Source of the DNA: Bacteroidota bacterium
Lineage (GTDB): Bacteria > Bacteroidota > Bacteroidia > Bacteroidales > Cfx3-03
NCBI GenBank assembly: GCA_013390605.1
Contig: JACAUB010000001.1
Span: 4,623,516-4,687,515 of the forward strand
Direction: 5' to 3'
DNA length: 64,000 bases
The first letter of the stretch is position 1. Every line of letters begins with the position of its first letter. Shown piece after piece: positions 1 to 8,491 of this stretch. The notes under the pieces were generated by a model that saw only the letters and a list, made by a program, of their open reading frames with translations, searched no databases and was not told where the DNA came from. Made by a program: the position numbers and the translations under genes.

Positions 1-1
1 G

Positions 2-2761
2 CAGGCAGTTGCATCAGAGAACAGAACCATATCAGCGGGAACTATCAGTAACTATGGCATGAAACGGGCAATACGTATTGTTGGTGAATTTAAAGATGCG
101 AACAAGCTTGGAGATATCGTTTTACAATCGTCAAGTGGAGCACTGGTGTTTTTAAAAGACATTGCTGAAGTTAAAGATAGTTTTAAAGAGCAGGAATCAT
201 TTTCCCGTTTGAACGGGCAAAATGTAATTACATTAAGTGTTGTTAAAAAGAGTGGTCAGAACCTAATTGAAGCATCTGATAAGATCAAAAACCTTTTGAA
301 TACTGAATTAAAAGGAAAAGTATTTCCAAAAGATTTAAAGGTGACAATCACTAATGATATGTCAGTCCATACCCGAAATACGCTGGAAGAACTGAATAAC
401 ACTATCATCATTGGATTTATATTGGTAACCGTTGTGCTGATGTTTTTCATGGGCTTCAAAAATGCCTTCTTTGTTGGGTTATCAGTTCCACTTTCTATGG
501 CTGTAGCCTTTATCGTCATGCCCGGATTTGGGTTTACGATGAACATGATGGTTATGTTTGCTTTCATTTTTGCATTGGGGATTGTAGTTGATGATGCCAT
601 TGTGGTTATTGAAAATACCCATCGATTACATCGAAATCATCCTGATATTGTAGTAGCAGCAAAAATGGCTGCAGGAGAAGTATTTTTACCGATCTTATCA
701 GGAACGCTTACAACTCTTGCGCCTTTCTTTCCCCTGGCATTCTGGCCCGGTATTGTAGGTAAGTTCATGTACTTTATGCCGGTAACATTAATTATTACGT
801 TGTTTGCTTCATTGTTTGTTGCCTACATAATCAATCCTGTATTTGCGGTCTCCTTTATGAGACATGAGTACGATGCAGTAGAGAAATCTGCCATATCAAA
901 GCGTCAGAAAATATGGTTTTCCATTTTTAGTATAATTGCATTGGTAGCCTATCTATCAAAAGCATTCTGGTTGGGCAACTTTATCTTGATTATGGTAGCC
1001 CTGGTACTTTTACATCAATTCGTACTGATAAAATTGATTCATTCATTCCAGGAGAAATTTTGGCCTAAGATGATGCATTATTATGAGGTCAGCCTGCGTT
1101 ATTTCCTAAAAGGAAGACGTCCGGGATGGATTCTTGCAGTTGTTGTTGGTCTATTTGTATTTACAATGATGTTAACAAGTATCGTAAAACCACCGATTGT
1201 TTTCTTCCCCAATAACGATCCAACAAACATTTATGTATACATTAAAACACCTGAAGGAACCGATCAAAAAGTAACTGATTCAATAACAACATTGGTTGAG
1301 AACAGAGTAACCAAACTTCTGGGAAAGAATAATCCAGTTGTTGAATCAATCATTTCAAATGTTTCTTTAGGAGCAGGAGATGACAACAGTTTTGAAAGAA
1401 CCGCTGCATCAAACAAAGGGAAAGTAAGTATTAACTTTGTTGAGACTAAATTTCGTCAGGGCGTTTCGACTACCGATTATCTTGCTAAAATTAGTAAGGG
1501 CGTAAAAGGAATTGCAGGTGCTGAAATCTCCACTGAAAAGAATAGAAGTGGCCCTCCAACAGGGAAACCTATTAATATTGAAATAAGTGGCGATAATCTA
1601 GCCTTCCTTGTTTCTGATGCTAATGCATTTAAAAGCTATCTTGATTCGCTTCAGATTCCTGGAGTTGAAGAGTTAAAGAATAACTTTGAAGAAAACACTC
1701 CTGAATTGTTAATCGATATTGATCGCGAAAGAGCAAATCGTGAAGGTGTCTCAACGAGTCAGATAGGAATGGAAATCAGAACTGCTGTATTCGGAAAAGA
1801 GGTTTCCAAATACAAAGAAGATGAAGATGAATATCCGATTCAACTTCGCTATTCTGATACTCAACGTAAGAATATCAATGCATTGATGGATCTTCGCATT
1901 ACTTATCGAGACATGAATTCCGGAAAGCTTCGTTCAATACCGCTTTCAACAGTTGCTAAAGTTGAATACTCTAATACATATGGTGGTATTAAACGTATCA
2001 ATGAGAAGAGAGTAATTACAATTGCTTCGGAAGTTGCTCCAGGATATAATGCCAATGAGATTGTAGCAAAGATAAAATCCTTAGCTGCTAAATTCCCAAA
2101 ACATGAAGATGTTCAGATTAAATTAACAGGAGAACAAGATGAACAAGCAGATACTGCAGGATTTCTTGGAAAAGCAATGCTTATCGCTCTTGGTTTAATT
2201 TTCTTCATCTTGATATCGCAATTTAACTCAATGAGTAAAACTTTAATTATATTAAGTGAGGTAATCTTTAGTATCATTGGGGTATTGTTAGGGGTAATGA
2301 TGTTTGGAATGTCGATATCCATTATCATGACAGGATTAGGAATTGTTGCGCTTGGTGGTATTGTTGTTAGAAATGGTATTCTTATTGTTGAGTTTACAGA
2401 TGTTCTTAAAGCAAGTGGTGTCAGAACACGCGAGGCTGTTGTGAAAGCAGGTTTAACACGTATCACACCAGTTGTGCTTACTGCCACGGCTACTATGCTT
2501 GGTTTGGTTCCGTTGGCCATTGGTATGAATATCAATTTCGCAACCATTTTTACTGAACTAAACCCACATATCTATTTTGGTGGTGACAATGTTGCATTCT
2601 GGGGTCCATTAGCATGGACGATCATTTTCGGATTAAGCTTTGCAACCTTACTGACATTGATTTTTGTTCCCGCCATGTATTTAATGACCTACGAAATGAA
2701 GGTCAGACTTAAAAGATGGAAATCGAATCGTAAAGCCATCAAAGAATTAAAAGCATCTTAA
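2..2761 (+). CDS. RND efflux transporter permease subunit, 5' end outside the window
   Basis: Inner-membrane proton-driven efflux permease of the AcrB/MexB (RND) superfamily, which works with a periplasmic adaptor and an outer-membrane channel. The frame is open from base 2 through the first internal Met at 59, so the gene starts upstream and at least 919 residues are visible. Hydrophobic helices surround the motif GIVVDDAIVVIEN, whose paired Asp belong to the family proton relay, and a second membrane block near the C-terminus carries GGIVVRNGILIVEF. Two large periplasmic loops lie between the blocks. The partners would be upstream of the window. The substrate cannot be told: it may be an antibiotic/bile-type pump or a more specialised export pump. 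Confidence 0.93.
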   Translation, partial: QAVASENRTISAGTISNYGMKRAIRIVGEFKDANKLGDIVLQSSSGALVFLKDIAEVKDSFKEQESFSRLNGQNVITLSVVKKSGQNLIEASDKIKNLLNTELKGKVFPKDLKVTITNDMSVHTRNTLEELNNTIIIGFILVTVVLMFFMGFKNAFFVGLSVPLSMAVAFIVMPGFGFTMNMMVMFAFIFALGIVVDDAIVVIENTHRLHRNHPDIVVAAKMAAGEVFLPILSGTLTTLAPFFPLAFWPGIVGKFMYFMPVTLIITLFASLFVAYIINPVFAVSFMRHEYDAVEKSAISKRQKIWFSIFSIIALVAYLSKAFWLGNFILIMVALVLLHQFVLIKLIHSFQEKFWPKMMHYYEVSLRYFLKGRRPGWILAVVVGLFVFTMMLTSIVKPPIVFFPNNDPTNIYVYIKTPEGTDQKVTDSITTLVENRVTKLLGKNNPVVESIISNVSLGAGDDNSFERTAASNKGKVSINFVETKFRQGVSTTDYLAKISKGVKGIAGAEISTEKNRSGPPTGKPINIEISGDNLAFLVSDANAFKSYLDSLQIPGVEELKNNFEENTPELLIDIDRERANREGVSTSQIGMEIRTAVFGKEVSKYKEDEDEYPIQLRYSDTQRKNINALMDLRITYRDMNSGKLRSIPLSTVAKVEYSNTYGGIKRINEKRVITIASEVAPGYNANEIVAKIKSLAAKFPKHEDVQIKLTGEQDEQADTAGFLGKAMLIALGLIFFILISQFNSMSKTLIILSEVIFSIIGVLLGVMMFGMSISIIMTGLGIVALGGIVVRNGILIVEFTDVLKASGVRTREAVVKAGLTRITPVVLTATATMLGLVPLAIGMNINFATIFTELNPHIYFGGDNVAFWGPLAWTIIFGLSFATLLTLIFVPAMYLMTYEMKVRLKRWKSNRKAIKELKAS

Positions 2762-2778
2762 TAATCTCAAGTTAATAG

Positions 2779-2813
2779 AAAAAGGCTACCTTGTTTAATG
2801 GGTAGCCTTTTTC
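2779..2813. terminator. bidirectional rho-independent terminator
   Basis: A 10-bp perfect stem (2781-2790 with 2801-2810, AAAGGCTACC and its complement) with a 10-nt loop is followed by a T-rich tract on the + strand and preceded by an A-rich tract. It sits between the convergent RND permease and rubrerythrin genes and can serve both. Confidence 0.85.
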
Positions 2814-2834
2814 GTTTTATAGATATTGAATAGA

Positions 2835-3413
2835 CTAATAATTCTCTGCAACTTGCTCAAAGTATGCCTGAGGATGTTCACAGCAAGGGCAGTTTTTAAG
2901 TGCTTTCTTACCTTTATGTACATATCCACATTTACGGCAAACCCATTCAACCTCTTCATCTTTCTCAAAAACCTTATTATCTATTATGTTCTTCAATAAT
3001 TTTCGATATCGGTTTTCATGACGAGCCTCAACCGAAGCTATCATTTTAAATGAATTAGATATCTTTTTAAATCCTTCCTCTTCAGCAATACGGGCAAATT
3101 CAGGATAGAGTTCGGTATACTCTTCATTTTCACCGACAACCGAAGCTTCTAAATTCTCCTCAGTTGTACCAATCTTACCTGCAGGATAAGAGACTGTAAT
3201 CTCAACTATTCCCCCTTCCAAATATTTAAAGAATGTTTTGGAATGAGAATCTTCCTGAATAGCTGTCTCTTCAAACAAAGCTGCTATCTGCTCATACCCC
3301 TCTTTGCGGGCAACTTTAGCAAAAATTCTATACCGCCGAGCTGCTTGCGATTCTCCTGCAAAAGCTTTTAGCAGATTCTTTTCTGTTTGTGTTCCTCTAA
3401 TACTATTCTCCAT
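2835..3413 (-). CDS. rubrerythrin
   Basis: Cytosolic non-haem diiron peroxidase that reduces hydrogen peroxide in anaerobes. The ferritin-like domain supplies the expected ligands: E21 (ESQAARRY), E54 and H57 (EDSH), E95/E98, and E129/H132 (EARH). A C-terminal rubredoxin-like iron site has C159, C162, C175 and C178 (CRKC and CPCC). The 192-residue length is normal for the family. It is monocistronic, between a terminator and its own upstream region (3414-3475). It indicates an anaerobic lifestyle with oxidative-stress defence. Confidence 0.96.
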   Translation of the reverse strand: MENSIRGTQTEKNLLKAFAGESQAARRYRIFAKVARKEGYEQIAALFEETAIQEDSHSKTFFKYLEGGIVEITVSYPAGKIGTTEENLEASVVGENEEYTELYPEFARIAEEEGFKKISNSFKMIASVEARHENRYRKLLKNIIDNKVFEKDEEVEWVCRKCGYVHKGKKALKNCPCCEHPQAYFEQVAENY

Positions 3414-3475
3414 TGTATGATAATTTAAGTGTTGCTATCTCTTTTTGCGATACATAAAATTTAGAAAATTACACA

Positions 3476-4450
3476 TCACTTATTCCGTTCAATCGTATAT
3501 TGAACTAAATCCAATAACGATGATTTAAAATCACTTTCAGGAAACTGATTAACAATAGTACATGCACTGTCGCAATATTCCATCATTTTTTGATGAGCAT
3601 AATCAAGACCGCCACTACTTTCGACCATTGAAATAATTTCGGCAACCTTTACTGAATCTGTACTATGGTTACGGACAATATTAATGATATGTCTTTTCTG
3701 AATAAAAGATGATTTCGAGAGTAGATAAATAAGCGGCAAAGTCATTTTTCGTTCCTGAATATCCAAGCCCTTTGGTTTACCTGAGTTATTAATACTTTGA
3801 TAATCGAATAAATCGTCTCTGATTTGAAATGCAATCCCTACTTTTTCTCCAAACTGATGCATATCATTAATTACAGTAGTGGGTGATCCTGATGAGGCAG
3901 CTCCTGTAGCACAACATGAAGCAATTAATGAAGCTGTCTTTTTCCGAATAATCTCGAAATAGATATCTTCACTAATATCCATTCGTCGTGCTTTTTCTAT
4001 TTGCAATAACTCGCCTTCACTCATTTCGCGAGTAGCATTCGAAACGATTCGCAATAACTCAAAATCGTTATTGTTGATTGCCAATAATAAACCTTTCGAC
4101 AAAAGATAATCACCAACCAAGACAGCTATTTTGTTTTTCCACAAAGCATTTATCGAAAAGAAGCCTCTTCTTTCGTTCGAATCATCAACAACATCATCAT
4201 GAACAAGCGTAGCTGTATGCAAAAGCTCTATTAAAGAGGCTGCTCTAAACGATGCATCCGTAATTTGACCGCACATACCAGCAGTCAGAAAGACAAACAT
4301 TGGTCTCATTTGCTTACCCTTACGCTTAATGATATATTTTGTTATCGTATCGAGAAGGGGAACAGTGCTTTGCATAGATAATCTGAACTTCTTCTCAAAT
4401 TCGACCAGATAAGGATCAATTGGCGCTTTTATAATATTTAGGTTAAGCAT
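3476..4450 (-). CDS. polyprenyl diphosphate synthase (long-chain trans-prenyltransferase)
   Basis: Elongates allylic diphosphates with isopentenyl diphosphate to the polyprenyl tail used for menaquinone. Both Asp-rich metal motifs are present: DDVVD at residues 85-89 followed by the RR pair, and DDLFD at 212-216. The N-terminal KGKQMRP region fits the substrate-binding Lys/Arg. At 324 residues it matches the octaprenyl/heptaprenyl synthase (IspB/HepT) type rather than farnesyl synthase. It is transcribed divergently from the radical SAM gene. The exact chain length cannot be read from the sequence. Confidence 0.92.
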   Translation of the reverse strand: MLNLNIIKAPIDPYLVEFEKKFRLSMQSTVPLLDTITKYIIKRKGKQMRPMFVFLTAGMCGQITDASFRAASLIELLHTATLVHDDVVDDSNERRGFFSINALWKNKIAVLVGDYLLSKGLLLAINNNDFELLRIVSNATREMSEGELLQIEKARRMDISEDIYFEIIRKKTASLIASCCATGAASSGSPTTVINDMHQFGEKVGIAFQIRDDLFDYQSINNSGKPKGLDIQERKMTLPLIYLLSKSSFIQKRHIINIVRNHSTDSVKVAEIISMVESSGGLDYAHQKMMEYCDSACTIVNQFPESDFKSSLLDLVQYTIERNK

Positions 4451-4560
4451 AAAAACTGATTATGAATGATTGCAGAGGTACAATAATATCTCCAATGAAT
4501 GAAAACATTCACAAATATAAAAAGTTGTACCTTTATACTAAAATTAAAGGCATTCTATTC

Positions 4561-5331
4561 ATGTTATTTAACGAAATAATTTTCGGACCCATAAAAAGCA
4601 GAAGACTTGGTACCTCATTGGGCATCAATGTACTTCCTATTGAAACAAAATATTGTACGTTCGACTGTGTTTATTGCGAATGTGGTTGGACCCATGCTAA
4701 TCAAGAGAAAAAGGCTAAGCTATTTACCCGTACGCAGATAAAAGAAGCGATGGAGAAACGTTTTCCTGAACTTCTCGAACAAAATATCATTCCTGAAAGC
4801 ATAACCTTTGCCGGTAATGGAGAGCCTACTATTCACCCTGAGTTTTTAGGAATAACAGAAGATACGATCAAGTTAAGAGATACCTATTTTCCAAATGCCA
4901 AGCTAACTGTTCTCTCAAATGCAAGCCTCATTAAACGCCCACATGTAAAAGAAGCTCTCTATAAATTTGATAACCGTATCTTAAAACTTGATGCCGGTTC
5001 AGAGGAAATGTTTAATCGGATAAACCGACCGGTAAAAAAATCAATTTTTAAAGAAATTCTTAATGAGCTGATTTCGTTTGATGGGAACCTTATTATTCAA
5101 ACACTCTTTTTCAAAGGTGAGTATGCAGGCCAGATTATTGACAACACAAGTGCAGAAGAGGTTGAACTTTGGTTGGGACACCTAAAAAAGATCAATCCCC
5201 GATACGTTATGCTTTATGGACTAGATAGAGAAACGCCCACCAAAACCCTTATCAAGCTATCGAAAAGCGAAATCGATTCTATTGCAAAGCAAGTAAGAAC
5301 AATTGGAATTAAAGCAGATGTTTATACCTAA
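4561..5331 (+). CDS. radical SAM protein (COG0731-like Fe-S oxidoreductase)
   Basis: A 256-residue radical SAM enzyme. C32, C36 and C39 form the CxxxCxxC [4Fe-4S]/SAM site (CTFDCVYC), and GNGEPT is the usual glycine-rich SAM motif. The IKSRRLGTSLGIN opening is typical of the COG0731 group. The open frame extends back to 4462, but the upstream 33 codons look like leader sequence, so ATG 4561 is chosen. The substrate is unknown; related proteins are annotated only as wyosine-like or generic radical SAM enzymes. A small repeat protein follows 15 nt later, probably in the same transcript. Confidence 0.87.
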   Translation: MLFNEIIFGPIKSRRLGTSLGINVLPIETKYCTFDCVYCECGWTHANQEKKAKLFTRTQIKEAMEKRFPELLEQNIIPESITFAGNGEPTIHPEFLGITEDTIKLRDTYFPNAKLTVLSNASLIKRPHVKEALYKFDNRILKLDAGSEEMFNRINRPVKKSIFKEILNELISFDGNLIIQTLFFKGEYAGQIIDNTSAEEVELWLGHLKKINPRYVMLYGLDRETPTKTLIKLSKSEIDSIAKQVRTIGIKADVYT

Positions 5332-5346
5332 AATTCGATAAGAATA

Positions 5347-5745
5347 GTGGACGAATACGATGCAAAGGTTTTAATTGCTTTTGGCGAAACCTTTAGTGGA
5401 AATGAAGAGCTATTGAATTGGTTACTGAACAATGGTTTTCAGGAGCTGGCAGCTCTTTCGAGTTCCATAAGAGGAAGTAGAGAAGCTGCCGACTGGTTAA
5501 TGAAGAACGGATATCCACATTTTGTCGCGTTAGATCTTGCAATAGATCATAATCAAGATTCATATAATTGGTTAATGAAAAACGGATACTCTTTTTACGC
5601 CACATTTGCTGATGCCTGCAATAAAGATGAAATGGCTATAAAATGGTTTCAAGATAACGACCTGAAAGTTTTTCTTTTCCTTGTTGCCAAAATAAATCAT
5701 TTTAGAGATAATCAAACATTTGATTATCACAAACTACGATTTTGA
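5347..5745 (+). CDS. small uncharacterised protein with ~33-residue repeats
   Basis: I do not recognise a named family. The 132-residue product starts at GTG (5347), only 15 nt after the radical SAM stop. It is built of degenerate repeats of about 33 residues, each centred on a NWLLNNG/DWLMKNG/NWLMKNG/KWFQDND block followed by an (F/H)xxxAxxxA helix, so it is probably an all-helical solenoid. No signal peptide, membrane segment or catalytic motif is visible. The spacing suggests co-expression with the radical SAM enzyme, so it could be a partner or substrate, but that is inference only. The GTG start rests on the absence of a nearby ATG. Confidence 0.72.
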   Translation: MDEYDAKVLIAFGETFSGNEELLNWLLNNGFQELAALSSSIRGSREAADWLMKNGYPHFVALDLAIDHNQDSYNWLMKNGYSFYATFADACNKDEMAIKWFQDNDLKVFLFLVAKINHFRDNQTFDYHKLRF

Positions 5746-5859
5746 ATATTCAATCGGATTTCCTCTTCTTGTTTTCCCCTTTTCGAGAAGTCTTTTGCTT
5801 TCATAACATTTTAAATTAGCCGAAAAAATTGCTTAACTTTAAGCAGTAATTTAATTTCT

Positions 5860-7212
5860 ATGATACCTTTTAGAATATTTATTGTTGAAGACGACAAGTG
5901 GTACGGAGAACTACTTCACTATCATTTATCCTTAAACCCGGAGAATGAAGTAGAAATCTTTACCTCTGGAGCCGAATGTATTAAAAATTTATATAAAAAG
6001 CCATCAGCCATTACTTTAGATTATGCTTTACCCGATATGAAGGGGGCAGATGTATTAAAACGAATCAAAGAAACCAATCCCGATCTTCCTGTTGTAATGA
6101 TTTCCGGGCAAGAAGATATTTCAACCGCCATTAGTCTTTTGAAAGAAGGTGCTTATGACTATATCGTAAAGAACGATGAGACAAAAGACCGACTCTGGCG
6201 AATTATGAAGAATATTCGGGATAGTCTGTTATTGAAAAAGGAAAACCTTCAATTAAAAGAAGAGTTAGTTAAAAAATATGAAGTAAATAATGTCATTATT
6301 GGTAACAGTCCGGCCATTAGGCAGATATTTAATTTGATTGAAAAAGCTTCTCATTCAAACATTTCTGTTTCTATCACTGGCGAAACCGGAACTGGTAAGG
6401 AGTTGGTCGCCCGTGCACTTCACTACAATTCTCATCGTTCAAAATTTCCTTTTGTTGCCATTAATGTTGGGGCCATACCCAAAGAATTAATCGAGAGCGA
6501 ACTATTTGGTCATGAGAAAGGATCATTTACGGGGGCCAATACGCGTAGAATAGGAAAATTTGAAGAAGCAAATAAAGGCACTATTTTTCTGGATGAAATT
6601 TGTGAGCTGGATATTAACTTACAAAGTAAACTACTTCGTGTGCTTCAGGAAAAAGAAATTACCAGAATAGGAAGCAATACACCGGTAAAAATTGATGCAA
6701 GAGTAGTTGTAGCAACGCATAAAAATTTAGCAGAAGAAACCAGATTAGGAAACTTTAGAGAGGATTTGTATTATCGCTTACTGGGTCTTCCAATAAAACT
6801 ACCGCCATTAAGAGATCGTGGAAATGATATTTTATTATTAGCGAAATACATCGCTGACTCATTTTGTACAGAAAACAATAGAAATCCTATCACCTTTTCA
6901 ATCGATGCACAAAAAAAGTTATTAGAATATACATGGCCAGGAAACGTAAGGCAGTTAAAGGCCATTATAGAGCTTGCTATAACGATGAGTAACGAATCTG
7001 TCATCACTGCATCAGATATTACTTTTGATGAGGCTAAAGCAGCCCCAAGTTTCTTTTCGGACGACCTGAGTATGGACGACTATAACCTTAAAATTATTCA
7101 GCACTATTTAAACAAATACGATCAAAATGTTGTTTTAGCCGCTAACGCATTAAAGATAGGTAAGTCAACTATTTACAGATTACTCAAAAGTAATCCCGAA
7201 ATAAAAAAATAA
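5860..7212 (+). CDS. sigma-54-dependent response regulator (NtrC family)
   Basis: Three domains in order. The receiver spans residues 1-120, with acidic E10/D11/D12, phospho-acceptor D54 and conserved K104. The AAA+ domain has Walker A GETGTGKE at 174-181, sigma-54 contact loop GSFTGA at 221-226 (the common Ser variant of GAFTGA) and Walker B GTIFLDEI at 240-247. A C-terminal Fis-type helix-turn-helix lies near 420-447 (LAANALKIGKSTIYRLL). It should activate RpoN promoters when phosphorylated. The companion phosphotransfer-like gene follows after 34 nt. Target genes are not identifiable here. Confidence 0.95.
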   Translation: MIPFRIFIVEDDKWYGELLHYHLSLNPENEVEIFTSGAECIKNLYKKPSAITLDYALPDMKGADVLKRIKETNPDLPVVMISGQEDISTAISLLKEGAYDYIVKNDETKDRLWRIMKNIRDSLLLKKENLQLKEELVKKYEVNNVIIGNSPAIRQIFNLIEKASHSNISVSITGETGTGKELVARALHYNSHRSKFPFVAINVGAIPKELIESELFGHEKGSFTGANTRRIGKFEEANKGTIFLDEICELDINLQSKLLRVLQEKEITRIGSNTPVKIDARVVVATHKNLAEETRLGNFREDLYYRLLGLPIKLPPLRDRGNDILLLAKYIADSFCTENNRNPITFSIDAQKKLLEYTWPGNVRQLKAIIELAITMSNESVITASDITFDEAKAAPSFFSDDLSMDDYNLKIIQHYLNKYDQNVVLAANALKIGKSTIYRLLKSNPEIKK

Positions 7213-7246
7213 CGCATTTTATCTGAATCTCCTTATTTAAAGAAAG

Positions 7247-8272
7247 ATGACAAACCATAAACAAAAATTAACGGTAGATTCAATAGAGCCATGCGAAGGC
7301 AAATTAATTACTAAGATCAGCCATATTGTTAGAACGCCCTTAAATACAGCTTTTGGATTCTCGTCACTACTCCGCGAAACAACACTGAATACTGAACAAT
7401 TAACCTATCTTGATTATATCGACAAATCACTTGAGTTACTACTGGAAAATGTTAATGAATTAGTAAATGTTAATGATGCGGTTTATGATAGTCCTGTTTT
7501 AGCTGCTCCTCCTATTGATTTACAAAAAGCAAGTGTCTTAATAATCGACGATTTTTATCTAAATCGTTTTATTATTAAGCTATTACTTGAAAAGTGGAAC
7601 GCCATTGTAGTAGATATAGCTGATGGAAATAGTGCACTAACTCTCCTTAAAGAAAAAACATTCGATATTATTTTAATGGATTTAGAGTTACCCGGATTAG
7701 ATGGGTTTTCAATTACTAAAAAAATCAGAGAAGAGCTAAAACTGGAAACCCCAATTATTGCCCTAACCGCAAATATCTGTCCGGGTATAATAAAAAAATG
7801 CATAACTACCGGAATGAATGAGTTTGTATCCAAACCCTTTCATCAGTTAGAACTTCAGAATAAAATAGTTAATGAATTACAAAAGAGACGTATCGCAATT
7901 CTGCCTATTGAAAATCATGAACCCATCACTTCGCCAATATCATACGACCTTTCCAGATTAAAGAAAATGATGGGGGATGATAAGAATAGTTTAGATAGGA
8001 TGATCCTTCTTTTTATTGATCTTACTCCTAACGCTATCAGCTTAATAAAACAATCATACTACGATCATAAAATAGACGAAGTATATAGAATGGCTCATAG
8101 CCTTAAACCATCGGTCGATTTAATAGGAATACATGAAATGAAAGCAGATATTCGGAAAATAGAAGAGCTTGCTAAAAAAGGAGAAGAAACAGATATACTT
8201 GCTCGTATTATTGATAAGATAGAGCTTAACTGTATGCAAGTAATTGAAATATTAAAAAAAGAGGTTGATTAA
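7247..8272 (+). CDS. HisKA-REC-HPt phosphorelay protein without an ATPase domain
   Basis: 341 residues with three phosphorelay modules but no histidine-kinase catalytic domain. A HisKA-like dimerisation helix pair spans about 15-75, with H26 in SHIVRTPLN; the usual Glu after His is Ile. A receiver spans about 94-212 (D100/D101, D145, T174, K196). An HPt domain spans about 230-340 with H284 in AHSLKPS. The linker between HisKA and REC is only ~20 residues, so no N/G1/G2 ATP-binding boxes can be present. It lies 34 nt behind the sigma-54 regulator and probably passes phosphate to it or competes for it. The ATP-hydrolysing kinase must be elsewhere. Confidence 0.88.
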   Translation: MTNHKQKLTVDSIEPCEGKLITKISHIVRTPLNTAFGFSSLLRETTLNTEQLTYLDYIDKSLELLLENVNELVNVNDAVYDSPVLAAPPIDLQKASVLIIDDFYLNRFIIKLLLEKWNAIVVDIADGNSALTLLKEKTFDIILMDLELPGLDGFSITKKIREELKLETPIIALTANICPGIIKKCITTGMNEFVSKPFHQLELQNKIVNELQKRRIAILPIENHEPITSPISYDLSRLKKMMGDDKNSLDRMILLFIDLTPNAISLIKQSYYDHKIDEVYRMAHSLKPSVDLIGIHEMKADIRKIEELAKKGEETDILARIIDKIELNCMQVIEILKKEVD

Positions 8273-8440
8273 TGATCACCGGAAGCCAATTGCTTTTTTT
8301 AGTCATAATCCTTTTAGAAATATTATAGCAAAGCTTCTATAGTAAAAAGAGAAAACTATAAAAATCGCTATTGATGAAGATTACAAATCTGCATTCTTTA
8401 TCTGCAGTAGGAAAGTTGGGAAATAAAAATCTATAAAAAC

Positions 8441-8475
8441 AAATAGAGCTCCTTCAAAACGAAAGAGCCCTATTT
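8441..8475. terminator. probable bidirectional terminator
   Basis: An 11-bp stem with one G-U pair (8441-8451 with 8465-8475, AAATAGAGCTC/GAGCCCTATTT) and a 13-nt loop lies between the convergent phosphorelay gene and the pseudouridine synthase gene, with A/T tracts on both sides. Confidence 0.7.
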
Positions 8476-8491
8476 ATTAAAAACAAAAAGA

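Noticed and set aside
4462..4560. Upstream extension of the radical SAM frame to ATG 4462
   Set aside because: The extra 33 residues have no family counterpart and cross the divergent promoter gap.
5393..5605. 70-codon minus-strand frame opposite the small repeat protein
   Set aside because: Shadow of the plus-strand repeat-protein frame, which shows repeated protein motifs.
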